From positions 2,542,001 to 2,606,000 of the forward strand of contig JAJEKV010000035.1 in NCBI GenBank assembly GCA_021234155.1: a DNA stretch of 64,000 nt. Reading direction: 5' to 3'. This DNA comes from Isoetes taiwanensis. Its lineage: Eukaryota; Streptophyta; Lycopodiopsida; Isoetales; Isoetaceae. Each line of letters begins with the position of its first letter. The stretch's first letter is position 1. Shown here in pieces: positions 18,200 to 28,339 of the stretch. The notes under the pieces are model-generated. The model saw only the letters and a list, made by a program, of their open reading frames with translations. It was not told the origin of the DNA and did no database searches. Position numbers and translations under genes: made by a program.

Positions 18200-19426
18200 G
18201 ATTGAAAATATAAGATGTTAATGGTGTGAATTGACTAATGCTAAAAAAATGCGCGGGAAATACCTTCTTTAAGGAGGGTTGATCGAGACATGTTAGCGCT
18301 GAAACTTTCGCGAAGGCGCTGAAATTTTTTGAAAGGCGCTGGAATACTCGAAGGCGCAAGGAAACTTTAGTGGCAAAAATTTGCGAAATGGACTTAAGTA
18401 GGCATCCGTGTCATAAATACGGCCGTTATAAATGCCCGTCATAATGAGGTGCACATTTAATGCCGGCGGCGCCCGTCATAAATGCCCAGTCATAAATGCC
18501 GGCGGCGCCTGTCATAAATGCCCCGCGGCATTAAGACGGGCGCGGAAAAATATTCCCCGTCAGATAAAAAATTCCCGGTCAGACAAAAAATTCCCCGTCA
18601 TAAAGACGGGCTACGGCTGTCAGTATGTGCTCTGTACAAAATGTACGATGATTGCTACAAATCAAAAAGGCCCCGGGACGTGAGGTAGTTAGAGATGTCG
18701 ACAGGGATAGTGCATGTAATTATGGCGCAAATAAGAGGACATTGATTTGAATTTTGAAAAGGAATTTGCCCGCCCATGCCACGGTTTGGAGCAATTCATT
18801 CCAAACAAATTCACAGGGAATTTTTATCTCATGCGCTCGGGAGAATTCTACAGAGGCGCAAGGGAGGCGGCTGCTGGCGCTCACCGGAATCTAACAGCTA
18901 GACGACATATAAGTGGCGAATATAGGCAAGAACCGATGTCTACCTTAGGATTTGCTATGCATGTTAAAATTTGCCGTTCAAATTCTGTTCCTCGAATCGA
19001 TGTATGCCTTCACAAGGTCTGTGCATAACTATTCCATCCTACTGTTGCTTTCTTGCTGTTTTTGGGACAGTAGTATTCTTCTGCATGATTTGTTGCATGA
19101 ATTTGATAGGTCACTTCCCTTCGACTGCATTGTTCTATTCCATGAATTGTTATATGCCTTTCATAGGTCTGTCTATAATAATTCCATTCTACTGATGGTT
19201 TCTTGTAGTTTTTGGGACATTCTGGTAATCTACTGCATGATTGTTGCATGAATTTGATAGGTCTATTGCTTTTGTATGAACTGTTTTGCTGCATGCTTGA
19301 AATGCCCGTTACTGCATAAAGGAAATGCACGTTGCTTGATGCTGTTAGAGAACTTGCAGCATATCGGGATCTTTTTAAAAACTTGGTACAGAAGTTAGGA
19401 ACTTGCAACATATCGGGACCTTCCGT
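18200..19426. promoter_or_regulatory. Divergent spacer of element B
   Basis: This lies between the two divergent genes. It has GGCGCTGAAA-type repeats at 18290-18360, repeats of GTCATAAATGCC with GGCGGCGCC at 18415-18620, and two copies of a block containing TTTGTTGCATGAATTTGATAGG..TGTTCTATTCC..TCATAGGTCTGTC at 19000-19260. The arrangement parallels the 7130-8100 spacer of element A, though the sequences differ. Small ORFs here have no motif. Confidence 0.4.
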
Positions 19427-19427
19427 A

Positions 19428-19641
19428 TGCTCAACCAGATCGCGGTCGTGATCTAGCGCAGCAGTCTTGGAGTACCTGGCTCTTACTGGACCATGAGTAC
19501 GTGTCTCTACTGCAGACCGTGAGTGCTGAACCGGATCGTGGTCGCGTAACTGTGCAGCATTTTCCAGGTACGTTGACTTGCCCCACCTTTAGGTTGGCAC
19601 ATGGTGCTCCACAAAATCGCCACGGCGATTTCTTACACCAT
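19428..19641. repeat. Element B hairpins upstream of the transposase gene
   Basis: Three inverted repeats: 19428-19463 (TGCT..GATCGCGGTCGTGATC..AGCA), 19524-19559 (TGCTG..GATCGTGGTCGCG..CAGCA) and 19601-19641 (ATGGTG..AATCGCC/GGCGATT..CACCAT). The last one ends 23 nt before the transposase start codon, just before a CAG splice acceptor-like site. Confidence 0.8.
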
Positions 19642-19663
19642 TCCATTATGTTTTTATGTCAGG

Positions 19664-22600
19664 ATGGACGAATTGAAGTCTATTTTATTCAATGGAACCA
19701 AGGTGGGAGCGGCTCATCTACACAACTTCACAAAGCACCATAACTTGCCCTTGCCCGAGGGTTTCGCTGTAGTGTCTGTGGAAATCATTCTTGATGGGAG
19801 CATTCCGTTGCCTTATCCGGAACCCGAAATTTCAATACTAGCAGAGTCCAGAGGGAGTTTTATTTTGTGGCCCGAGAGAGATGTAATTGGGCTTTAAGAT
19901 AACACTGTCGTCTCCACTCCGTCTGCACAAATAAAAAAGCTGAATTGGTTGTTGTTAGAGGATCCCACGATTCCCTTTGGTTCACTACATCGTGATGGGG
20001 GCATTTCTAGGGAAGAACTTCTCGAGAGAAATTGCACACTTTTGCATGGATGCTATGATATGCCTTATGGCTTGGGTGTGATCATCTTTACTGACCCTAA
20101 CCAGGCAATTGCTGATACTAGATTAGGTGATGACTTCCTGGCTGCCACCTTGATGAAGCTATGCCCTATGCCAGAAAGACCGTCAATGAGATGCCAATCT
20201 TGTTCTGAAATGCCACAGTTGCACGACTTGGTGAGGTGGTCGAATGCTTTCGTGTTAGTAGACAATGTTGTTGTGTCGACACTCATAAAGACAGTGAAAG
20301 AAACAGTCATTGAAGCAGAACCCTACGCCATGCAAATTGAAGTTGAAAAGGCACCCAAGAGGATGTACAGAATGGTGAACGGGACTCCACGTTCACCTGC
20401 CAAGGCCACTAAAGCTAAGAGAAAGATCACGGCATCTTCCATTTTAGACTTTACATCTTCGCTTTGTTGCATGCGAAGATGCTGCGCAAACTTCTCCACA
20501 GCCGAGATTAGGTGCATGCGTAGTTTCTATTGGAACTTGAGTGCTTCAGACAGGACCACATTTGTTTTTAACATGTTAGACGTTTGTTCAGAGAATGGAC
20601 AGGTCCAGAAGCTCATGCTAAATAACAAGCAGGTATGCTTGAAAGTATGGCATATAGCCTATGGTATTCCAATGTCCACTTTCTATAAGTGGCGAAGACT
20701 TTTCCTTGCTGGTCACAGAGTCGCTGAACATGGTAACACGAGCTCGAAAAAGCCGAGGCCTCACACTCTAGCAGGAAAGGCCGTGCTGTCTATGTACATA
20801 TATGAGAATGCTGAGACGATGCCCCACAGATCGAAAATCACTACTGAAGGGGTGAGAGAGAATGTGAAGAGGCTCCCCTCTGTCCTAACCAAAAAAGACA
20901 TTCTTCATGAGGTGGACGCCAATGTGATGGAGATGACAGGCAAGCATGTCTCTCATTCTTCATTCTCACGTGGGTGGAAGCTAAATCACGCAGAGGTTGC
21001 AATAGCAAAGAGGATAGCTTTCTCCAAGTGCAATACCTGTATTGTAATAAAAGAGAAAATGGCTAAGACGACAGATCCACGGGAGAGAAGAGAATTGCAG
21101 ATGTGACTGCCCAAATCTCTTGTAGGAGCTTGTACTGGTCATGGAGAGCTCTGTCCCATCGATCATCGGATCAGGCACTCACTATCATACATGATAAGAA
21201 GGACCAAAACAAACTATGATTCCAAGACTAGAGAAATTAACAAAATCGGTATGGAGAGGTGAACGCTTGAAAGTTAGCGTGACTGGTGCACTGATGCATG
21301 ACCACGACACAGGTGCCTTAGGACATTTCTCACTCGACCTTTGGAAGGATGATTCAAATTTTCATGTTGGTTCCTCGAATCATGCTATCAAAACACTGGA
21401 GGATACTTCCGAAGATAATTGGGGCCATTTGAGAGAAGAAGGTCGGCCTGAGGGCATGTGGGGAACCGCACTCCTCAACAGTGTAGGATTGAGGACTAAA
21501 AAAAACAATTGCACTGGGCAAGACTTTGTAGCACCTCCTAAGCAACCAGCGCACCTTAAGAGGTTATCTAGGCGGCTCTACATGCAGCTAGACAAATGCG
21601 CGGGGCAGAACAAGAATAGATATCTCTTCTCTTATCTATCCTATCTTGTGTGATTGGGTGTTTTTGATCAAATACAGCTTGGCTTTATGATGGTAGGCCA
21701 CACTCATGATGACATTGATGCACTATTCGGTAACTATTCAACGTTAATGCGCAGGTCGGATGCTCTAACTATTCCAGAACTAATGCAACTCTTCCGAGAA
21801 TGTAGCACAAAGGCACCGACACCATACATTATTACCGAGGTTCCCGATTGGAAGGGTTTCGTAGAAGGATATATTCCTGATAAGAAGGACCTTCTGGTTG
21901 GTCACTTGGAGCCGGATGGCCAGTAATGTATTACAAGATGAGACCTGGTCATAGAGAATGGTTGCCAGAAAACGGTATTCGGATGTGGAAAGCAGATGAC
22001 AATGGTTTGCCAAAGATACCGATTGGCTCGCCCAAGACTGTCAAGCCATTATGCAAGCCTCAAGGACATAGGAGCATTGAGGTCCTCCATTGCGAAGTAC
22101 ATGGTGCATTGGGCTAATATCTCCGGGGCTGGTGTGAACTCGTGGTCCAATACCTACATGAACGAGGTCATGGACTACTGGTGCGAAGTGATGCGTGTGC
22201 TAGGTAAAGTACCCCCGGGCAATGCAGAAATTCAGAACTTCTGGCCTCGAACAAGGCAAGTTGTGCTTGACGAGCCTGAATCTATTCAGGTCGATCGATA
22301 CGACGCTCCAACTGCCTTTGTCGAACCTGCTAAGGATAAACCCAAGAATGCAGTGGAAATATTCGACCCATACCAAGATGTACAGAAAGGTATGTTTCTG
22401 CTTGTAAGGCCGGCAGATGCATGTCCTACATGGGTAGCCTATGCAGAGGAGGATCCTATACAAGACCCTATAATGAGGCTTTTGTGTCTTGGTGGGAGCC
22501 TGTGGCTAGGAAAGGTAGCGCATACGCTCAACAATATTGGGACTGCTGGCATAAAAAGTGGCGGCCGAATCCTAATGATAGACCACGCTATCAACCTCTC

Positions 22601-22726
22601 AAAACGATAGACTATGCTTGGTTAGTTGAACCGAAGCCATTATTGGTTGTGATCCCGGCTAGCATAGGAATCCAGATGCAGGAACTATTGGGTAAAGAGG
22701 CCTCAGAGGACAGGGATGAAACTTGA
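19664..22726 (+). pseudogene. Element B transposase-like protein, nearly full length with several lesions
   Basis: The ATG at 19664 follows TTTTTATGTCAG, a likely splice acceptor. The frame is open to 21106 except for a TAA at 19895. Features in order are a DUF8039-like GSFILWPERDVIGL (about 19855-19896), PMPERPSMRCQSC, a Cys-rich LCCMRRCC, HTH-like YGIPMSTFYKWRRLF, HGNTSSKKPRPHTL, PHRSK, and KCNTC. A frameshift near 21105-21215 then leads into a region with LTKSVWRGERLK, LDKCAGQNKNRY (about 21590) and GHTHDDID (about 21693). A TGA at 21651 replaces the Trp kept in element A. Further shifts occur near 21920, 22060 and 22450. The C-terminus is KKWRPNPNDRPRY. It would bind element ends and catalyse transposition in the nucleus. 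That role is inferred. Confidence 0.72.
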
Positions 22727-22856
22727 GTCTTCAAGGTACATTAAAATAGTTATTTTTTATTACTCTGCATTTTTTAGATTCATACAAGTGCTCTTATGCA
22801 TTACTATATCTTATATGCCAGAACATCACGACACTATACATTGCTGAATAGGTGAT

Positions 22857-23099
22857 TCACTCATCATCAACACCTCCTGAGGTGATCCCATTTATCTCAT
22901 AGCTATTGCACTCAAGAAGCCAAATAAGATGGATCATAACACGAATTAGCCTGGGGCAACGAATCTCAGCACCATTAGCTTTGGATTGCAGGTAGGGATC
23001 AAGAAGAATACCCCTTATTTGGCAACCGACAAGATCATTATAGCTCATTGAGCACTTGATCGCCTCGATGTGGTGCACAGGACTAGGCGAATAATCCAT
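22857..23099 (-). CDS. Small element protein, copy B1 (80 aa), unknown function
   Basis: A longer frame exists from 23147, but its first ATG overlaps the TATA box. The start at 23099 (MDYSPSPVHHIEAIKC) lies 43 nt after TATAAAA and matches the other copies. The body has CSMSYNDLVGCQIRG, LLDPYLQSKANG, EIRCPRL, MIHLIWL and the tail GVDDE. It is intact and almost the same length as copy B2 (both 80 codons). It is convergent with the transposase, 130 nt past its stop. No known domain is recognised. Alternating hydrophobic blocks suggest a small folded cytosolic or nuclear protein. Confidence 0.7.
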   Translation of the reverse strand: MDYSPSPVHHIEAIKCSMSYNDLVGCQIRGILLDPYLQSKANGAEIRCPRLIRVMIHLIWLLECNSYEINGITSGGVDDE

Positions 23100-23133
23100 G
23101 GGAGCTGAATGGCCTCTACCACCAACTGGAGCT

Positions 23134-23173
23134 GCTTTTATAATCAAGTAAAATTATTGATGTGAATTATTGG
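23134..23173 (-). promoter_or_regulatory. Conserved TATA promoter of small gene B1
   Basis: Minus-strand CCAATAATTCACATCAATAA, then TTTTACTTGATTATAAAAGC. TATAAAA starts 43 nt before the ATG at 23099. An upstream GGCGCTACA and a GTACATGATACTTGTAC-type inverted repeat (about 23195-23222) are also shared with copies A1 and B2. Confidence 0.8.
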
Positions 23174-23492
23174 TATACATTGTAGCGCCATTATTGAGCA
23201 CGTACAAGTATCATGTACACTTATAAGTATAACGCATAATTTGTATGGACATATGTATCATGCGTGATCATGTATCTTGGACTTGAGTAGGTAAAAGCCA
23301 TTGTGCTTGAGTATATTAGGTGTGCTTGAAATTAGGGATTGCTTGCAGAAGAAGTGGAGGTCGACACACACAACATTACAATTTACTCAGGTTCGATACA
23401 TCAAATATTATTCACTATGCTTATATATCCTTAAATATTTTAGAAGCGCTTATATCATTATATCCTTAACAGATGCACAAATCATAACTGAT

Positions 23493-23735
23493 TCACTCAT
23501 CATCAACACCTGCTGAGGTAATGGCATTCAGCTCATAGATCCTGTTCTCAGGAAGCCAAATAAGATGGATCACAACACGAGTTAGCCTGAGGCAACGAAT
23601 CTCAGGACCATTAGCTTTGGATTGCAGATATTGATCAAGTTTGACACCCTTTCTCACGCAATCACAAAGATCATTGTAGCTCCTGGAGCACTTGATGGTT
23701 TGGATGTGCTCCGGACGAGGAGACAAGTAGGCCAT
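23493..23735 (-). CDS. Small element protein, copy B2 (80 aa), unknown function
   Basis: Start at 23735 (MAYLSPRPEHIQTIKC), 43 nt downstream of TATAAAA. A longer frame from 23783 reads through the promoter and is not favoured. The sequence shares SYNDLCDC, GVKLDQYLQSKANGPEIRC, LTRVVIHLIWLPE, YELNAITS and the GVDDE tail with B1. The N-terminus (PxRPExIQ) is closer to A2, while B1 (VHHIEAIKC) is closer to A1. So the two genes are distinct paralogues kept in the same order in both elements. Function unknown. Confidence 0.72.
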   Translation of the reverse strand: MAYLSPRPEHIQTIKCSRSYNDLCDCVRKGVKLDQYLQSKANGPEIRCLRLTRVVIHLIWLPENRIYELNAITSAGVDDE

Positions 23736-23769
23736 GGGAGATGAATGACCTCTACCACTGAATGGAGCT

Positions 23770-23809
23770 GCTTTTATAGTCAACTAAAATTATTGATGTG
23801 AATTATTGG
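23770..23809 (-). promoter_or_regulatory. Conserved TATA promoter of small gene B2
   Basis: Minus-strand CCAATAATTCACATCAATAA, then TTTTAGTTGACTATAAAAGC, with TATAAAA 43 nt before the start codon. Confidence 0.8.
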
Positions 23810-23971
23810 TGTATATTGTAGTGCCATTATTGAGCATGTACAAGTATCATGTACACATACAAGTATAATGCATCATGTATCATGCGACCTCATGTATCTT
23901 GGGCTCAAGAAGTAGGTGAAAGTATTTTGTGCTTGAGCAAATTAGCTCTGCTTGAAATTCTCAAAATTGCG

Positions 23972-24003
23972 TTATGCTCTCCAATTAATGAAATCATGCT
24001 TAA
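23972..24003 (-). repeat. Possible right end of element B
   Basis: The reverse complement contains AAGCATGATTTCATTAATTGG, resembling the AAGCAGAGTTTCATTAAAGTTGG arms of element A. It lies just outside the last small gene and before retroelement sequence begins. The match is partial and no left partner was found. Confidence 0.35.
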
Positions 24004-24044
24004 ATATAAGCATTACTAAGAAGACATTTAGCTATAGTGGTTCT

Positions 24045-25483
24045 CTAAGCCATGTATACTTTGGTTCTACTAAGGTCTATATCAAAGTTGATTCTCTTAC
24101 CCTTGGTGTGGCGAACTGCACCACTTGCTTTACTGACCGGCCTGGATTTGGACTTAAGGATCTTAGTCTTCATTAAGGCGGCCAATCTGGGAGATGCGAA
24201 GTTGTGCGAGCTACCTGTATCTATAAGGACTACATAGGGCTTACTATCAACGATGCCCTCTATTGAAATAATCGTGGACTGATTTTTGATATCACCTGAC
24301 TCAATAGCTGCAGATTCTGCACTCACCTTCTATACCGTCTTGTGGTTCCTGCTGGTCGTCTTCGTCGTTGTTCAATTCCATAGGTGACTTTATTCAATAA
24401 GCTCTGCCAGCGCTGCTTGCATACGAAGGGGCAATCATGTGTGCGATGACCCGGCTAGAAGCATCTGAAACATAGCTTCTTCTTTATGCATTCCTCCCTC
24501 TTTTCCTTGGGAATACTATCAAAAAAGACTTCCACCCTGGGCCTCCCTGCTGCCTCTGCTCCCCATATGATCCCTTCCTATCCATCTTCCCCTAAGGCTA
24601 CTGCCCTACTGGTGTGGAGGATGCCTGCCTCGGTTGATAAGAGCCTATTGCTTTCCCCTTGTAGGATGACTGCTTCTGCCCCGGGGTCGTTGGTGCTTCC
24701 TTCAAGCTTAATGCCTTGTCCTCGGCCTGTACCAATCTCTTAATGTTGCTGTTCAACCCCTCAATATGGCCATCCACCGCTTGCCTCTCTGTGATCCTTG
24801 GGACATTTAGTCTTAGCCTCATAAATTCCTCTGTATGTTTGGCCACTGATAGATTCCCTTGGTCCAACCTGTAGAACTGCTAAATTTGTCTGTTGGTGTG
24901 CGACCTTGGGATGTAGTGCTTGCAAAAAGCCTTACTGAAGGTTTTGAATATAAAATTGTTCCTTCTCAGCTTGTTTGACTTGGTCCCTTCCACTAAATAC
25001 GGGCTGGCCCAATCAGGTTTGATGTTGCCACCTTACCTATGTCTTTATCTTTCATGCCGTATGAGTTTCCAAATTCCTCCATCTCGTCTAACCCAGCTTC
25101 CACTTCCATTCCAGACTTGTCTTTCCTGGAGAATTGTCCAAACTTTCAGGTTTTCCATACGTTACTCATTGCACTATCCACTTTCTTCTGCTGGTCCCTG
25201 CTCTATGGTTCCTATCCCAGTCTCTTGAAGTGTCTGACTCACTTTTAGAACTGGTTCGAGACTCACTGTCTGTGCTATCTGTCTGGCTGGAGCTAGAAGG
25301 AGTTGGGCCTCTCCTAGTTCTTCTTTTCCTCTTCCCGTTCTTTCCAATCACATGGACTTCTTCCTGCTCTAGTTGAGGTGCTTCATCCGCTTCTCTAGGG
25401 GGTGGAGGCAGCATTGGTCCATATTCCTGTGCATGCATCAAAGGTGTATCCCAATGTATTAATTGTTGCATCTGGTTGCGCAT
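24045..25483 (-). pseudogene. Ty3/gypsy-type gag-protease relic
   Basis: Read downward from 25483. A charged gag N-terminus (25483-25166) is followed by a gag helical region at 24867-24598 (VAKHTEEFMRLRLNVPRITE). Near 24440-24475 is a CCHC zinc knuckle (CFRC-x4-H-x4-C) interrupted by a TAG at 24455. At 24326-24045 is an aspartic protease with VLIDTGSSHNFAS. Order and motifs are those of plant Ty3/gypsy polyproteins. The relic stops after the protease. No reverse transcriptase is seen, and element B lies beyond. Several frame breaks make it non-functional. Confidence 0.8.
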
Positions 25484-25489
25484 TCAGAC

Positions 25490-26270
25490 TAGCCTCCCAT
25501 TGATAACTTCAGCTGACATGTCGTCGTGTTCTCGGCCGAAAAGCTTCCTGGATTGCCACTGATGATGTCTGCCCTGACCCGAGCCGATCCCTGGCTAGTT
25601 TAGGAACATATATTTCATATAAACTAGAATGATGTTAGCTAAACTAGCCCAAAATTCATTCTAAAAGTCAGGGGATTAGTAGTTTAGTTTCTAGCATTAT
25701 GAATTAATTTGAGTCCTAGACTTTGCTAGTTAATATTATTTTAGAATGTTCACAAAGAAAATGACTAAAATAAGTGGAATATATTGAAAAAAAGTATAGT
25801 AATTTGGTTTAATATTTTTTGTTGGCCACACTATAGAAATTTTTGGGATGATGTTTGGGTTAGTTTAGCTAAACGCTAGAAAGTATGAGAGGAAAAATGT
25901 GTAGAGTTTAGCTAAACCACAGAAAGTTTTGGGATTAATATCGAGCAAGTTTAGCTAAAGTCATTCTGGCTAATAAGAAATATGCGATTAGTAATTTATT
26001 CCCTGCCTGGCTGCATGTATTAGTCATCATGGTTGTTATTCAAAGTTATACATCATGATGTCATTTATATGTTTATTGTTAGCCACAAAAAGAAATCAAG
26101 TTGAATTTCAACTAATAAGTTAATAATGATTTATATTAACTGATAACATTATCATACAACTGGAATATGTAAATAATAGTACATGAAAATTGAAAACATT
26201 TTAGTACACATTAATACATAGGATTGGAGAAAGGGTTTATCCTCGAGAGCCCTTCGTGGACGTGAAGAAG
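25490..26270. other. Non-coding AT-rich sequence
   Basis: Repeated TTTAGCTAAA-like words are scattered from 25600 to 25990 (for example TTAGCTAAACTAGC and TTTAGCTAAACCAC). No coding potential is evident. This may be an insertion or a retroelement spacer. Confidence 0.4.
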
Positions 26271-26287
26271 TTCTTCACGTCCTTTAG

Positions 26288-27066
26288 TCAAAAACCCTTG
26301 TCGACGTTGCGCAATATGTTTCGAAATGATCCATCTTCTAACGCTCGAGCCATTTGTGGAGGTGGGAGCGGTGACGCCGTAGCTGCCACTACTGTCAATG
26401 GCGCATTCCTGAGGTGAGCCCTGGCGAAGTCGAGGCTGTAGAGTGCCACAGATCTTTTGAAGAGGATGACGTGATTCATGTTCTCCCTTACCTTGGCGTG
26501 CTGATCGAAGTCTGTAAGTGCCATCAGAAGTGCCCTGAACTCTTCTCCTCTTGGACTGAAGTCCTTATGGAATACTATCATCTGGCCTTGGCTTAGGACC
26601 GAAAGATAGTATCAAAGGGCCTTCCCCCTCTGAGGTCTTGCTAGCTGTGATCCTGTGCCTCTCTTTTCACGGTAGACATCCACTGCTAGGAGGTCTTTGT
26701 GGTCCCTCTACATAGTGGTTGCATTGTCCAAGTTGATGCTGTTGGACCCCTCCTGCAGCTTCTTGCTCGGACGAGAGGGGAGCTTGGGCCTCCCTGGCTT
26801 TGGATTGCCTGAAACTCCTCCTCCTGAATGACTGGAGGTTGGTGGTGGTACATCTGCCTTATGTACTCGTATGCCGCGATATCTAACATTGTTTCCCCAG
26901 CATAAGAATGTTGTTCTGCTATCTCCCTTGGTACTTCTTGGTAGAAATAGTCAATGAGGTCTCTCTGATGCCCCTCTGCAATCAGCCCCCTTATAGGTGT
27001 TTCATTGGCCCTCCTAATATCTTCAAGAAATTCACTGATATGGTTGGCATTATCGTACCATTCCAC
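26288..27066 (-). pseudogene. Two retroelement-like reading frames, possibly a gag N-terminal region
   Basis: The frame at 27066-26686 (residues include FVEWYDNANHISEFLEDIRRA upstream and IDYFYQEVPREIAEQ) and the frame at 26581-26288 lie on the same strand as the gag-protease relic. The first resembles the start of retroelement gag domains by its FLE-x2-R pattern. No zinc knuckle or enzyme motif is present. They could be the 5' part of the same relic or a separate element. The assignment is weak. Confidence 0.35.
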
Positions 27067-27377
27067 GAAGTTTGGGCGCCATTGAGCAGAGATTGGAATA
27101 GAAAATGGTATGGGGAGATTGACAAGGAGTTGGAAAATCGCTTAGAGGGGATGGCAAAGTTGGCGAAGAGAAAATGTCAAATGAGGTCTTCTTTTATAGA
27201 CTAAGGCTGCATAGGTTTCTGTGTCAGGGAGTTCTTGCTGGGGTAGACCTATGTTCTAAGGCTATAGATGTCCAAACTAGGTAACATGAAGTGCAAGTCT
27301 AAGCAAAACAAGTCAAGAAACACTATAGAGCAGTTTATTGGACAAATTTTGGATAAATTTGAATTGAACATGGTCAA

Positions 27378-27880
27378 TTCGGGTTACTCCACAATGAATG
27401 GGTCTGCATTCTCGACGCAGGGTCTATTTGCATGCTGTGACCCGAGTGGGTCAATCTTGACTAAAACTTAACATTTTTGGGAGCTATAAGCTACTAAAAT
27501 CCAAGCTTGACTCTATTCTAGGCTATCTGGAAACTTCTCTCATGTCAATCTACCATGTAAAAGTGCAATTATGGGTGACTAGAATTACTCCGTGCAGAAT
27601 GGGTCTGCGTTCTCGACGCAGGGCCTGTTTGCGTGGAGTGACGCGAGTGGGTCAATCTATGCCAATTTTTAACATTTTTGCTAAATTTAAGATGATACAA
27701 TGCATGATTTAATTAATTCTAAACATTCTAACAACTTTTCCTGCAACAATTGGGCAATTTTTTACAAAAAAGAAGCCGACTCGGTTACTTCGCGCAAAAT
27801 GCATCTGCATTCTCGACATAGGGACCAATTGCACGGAGTGACCCGAGTGGGTCAATTTTTAAGAAAACTTTTGAACTAGA
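27378..27880 (+). repeat. Three copies of a ~200-bp tandem repeat
   Basis: Copies begin near 27378, 27580 and 27780. Each contains GTTACTYC...AATGGGTCTGCRTTCTCGAC, then GCAGGG...TTTGC, then GTGACCCGAGTGGGTCAATC. Internal short dyads (TGCGTTCTCGACGCA, GACCCGAGTGGGTC) make each unit partly self-complementary. The third copy is the most diverged. Confidence 0.75.
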
Positions 27881-28308
27881 AATGTTAACTTATTCGATTA
27901 GGGGTGTGACCCTATAATCAGTCCAAAACTCCTGCATGATCTCCTGGAGGAGCCGTTCGAACAACGCCTTTGTTGCCCCCAAAGGGCAACATACTAATTG
28001 TTGGTTCATATGTTGAAGTTAGGAAGGCTAAGTCAAAGAAGAACTTGGTAGTCAACATTGGTGTGAAGGTCAAAGGATATTTATCTTCAAGGTCAACTCC
28101 CATAAGGAATACTTCATTTGAGGTCAATGGATGCTTATAAGATTTTGGGTAAGAAGATTGGAAGATACTTTTTGAAGATTGGAAGTTAGAGTTTGGAAGA
28201 CCCCATGGTAATCTAGAATCTTTTGCCCCCAAACTTTTCCCATCCCCATTTCCCTATGCCTTCTCTCATTTTTTGCCTTAATTCCTCAACTCTCCCTTTA
28301 TCTTATCA

Positions 28309-28336
28309 CTAGAAAAAGTGCCCAGCGTTGCTGGGC
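28309..28336 (-). mobile_element. Helitron-like 3' terminus
   Basis: On the minus strand a perfect 7-bp-stem hairpin (GCCCAGC-AAC-GCTGGGC, 28320-28336) is followed by ACTTTTT and CTAG, then T. A GC-rich hairpin a few bases before a terminal CTRR with insertion before T is the Helitron 3'-end signature. The element body would extend to higher coordinates. A TC-initial 5' end was not established, although TCTATATC-rich sequence near 35825 is a candidate. No Rep/helicase coding sequence is seen, so it would be non-autonomous. Confidence 0.5.
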
Positions 28337-28339
28337 TTT

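Noticed and set aside
23100-23147. Start of small gene B1 at 23147 (MIIKAAP)
   Set aside because: That ATG overlaps the TATAAAA box conserved in all four copies. The start at 23099 fits the homologues and the promoter distance.
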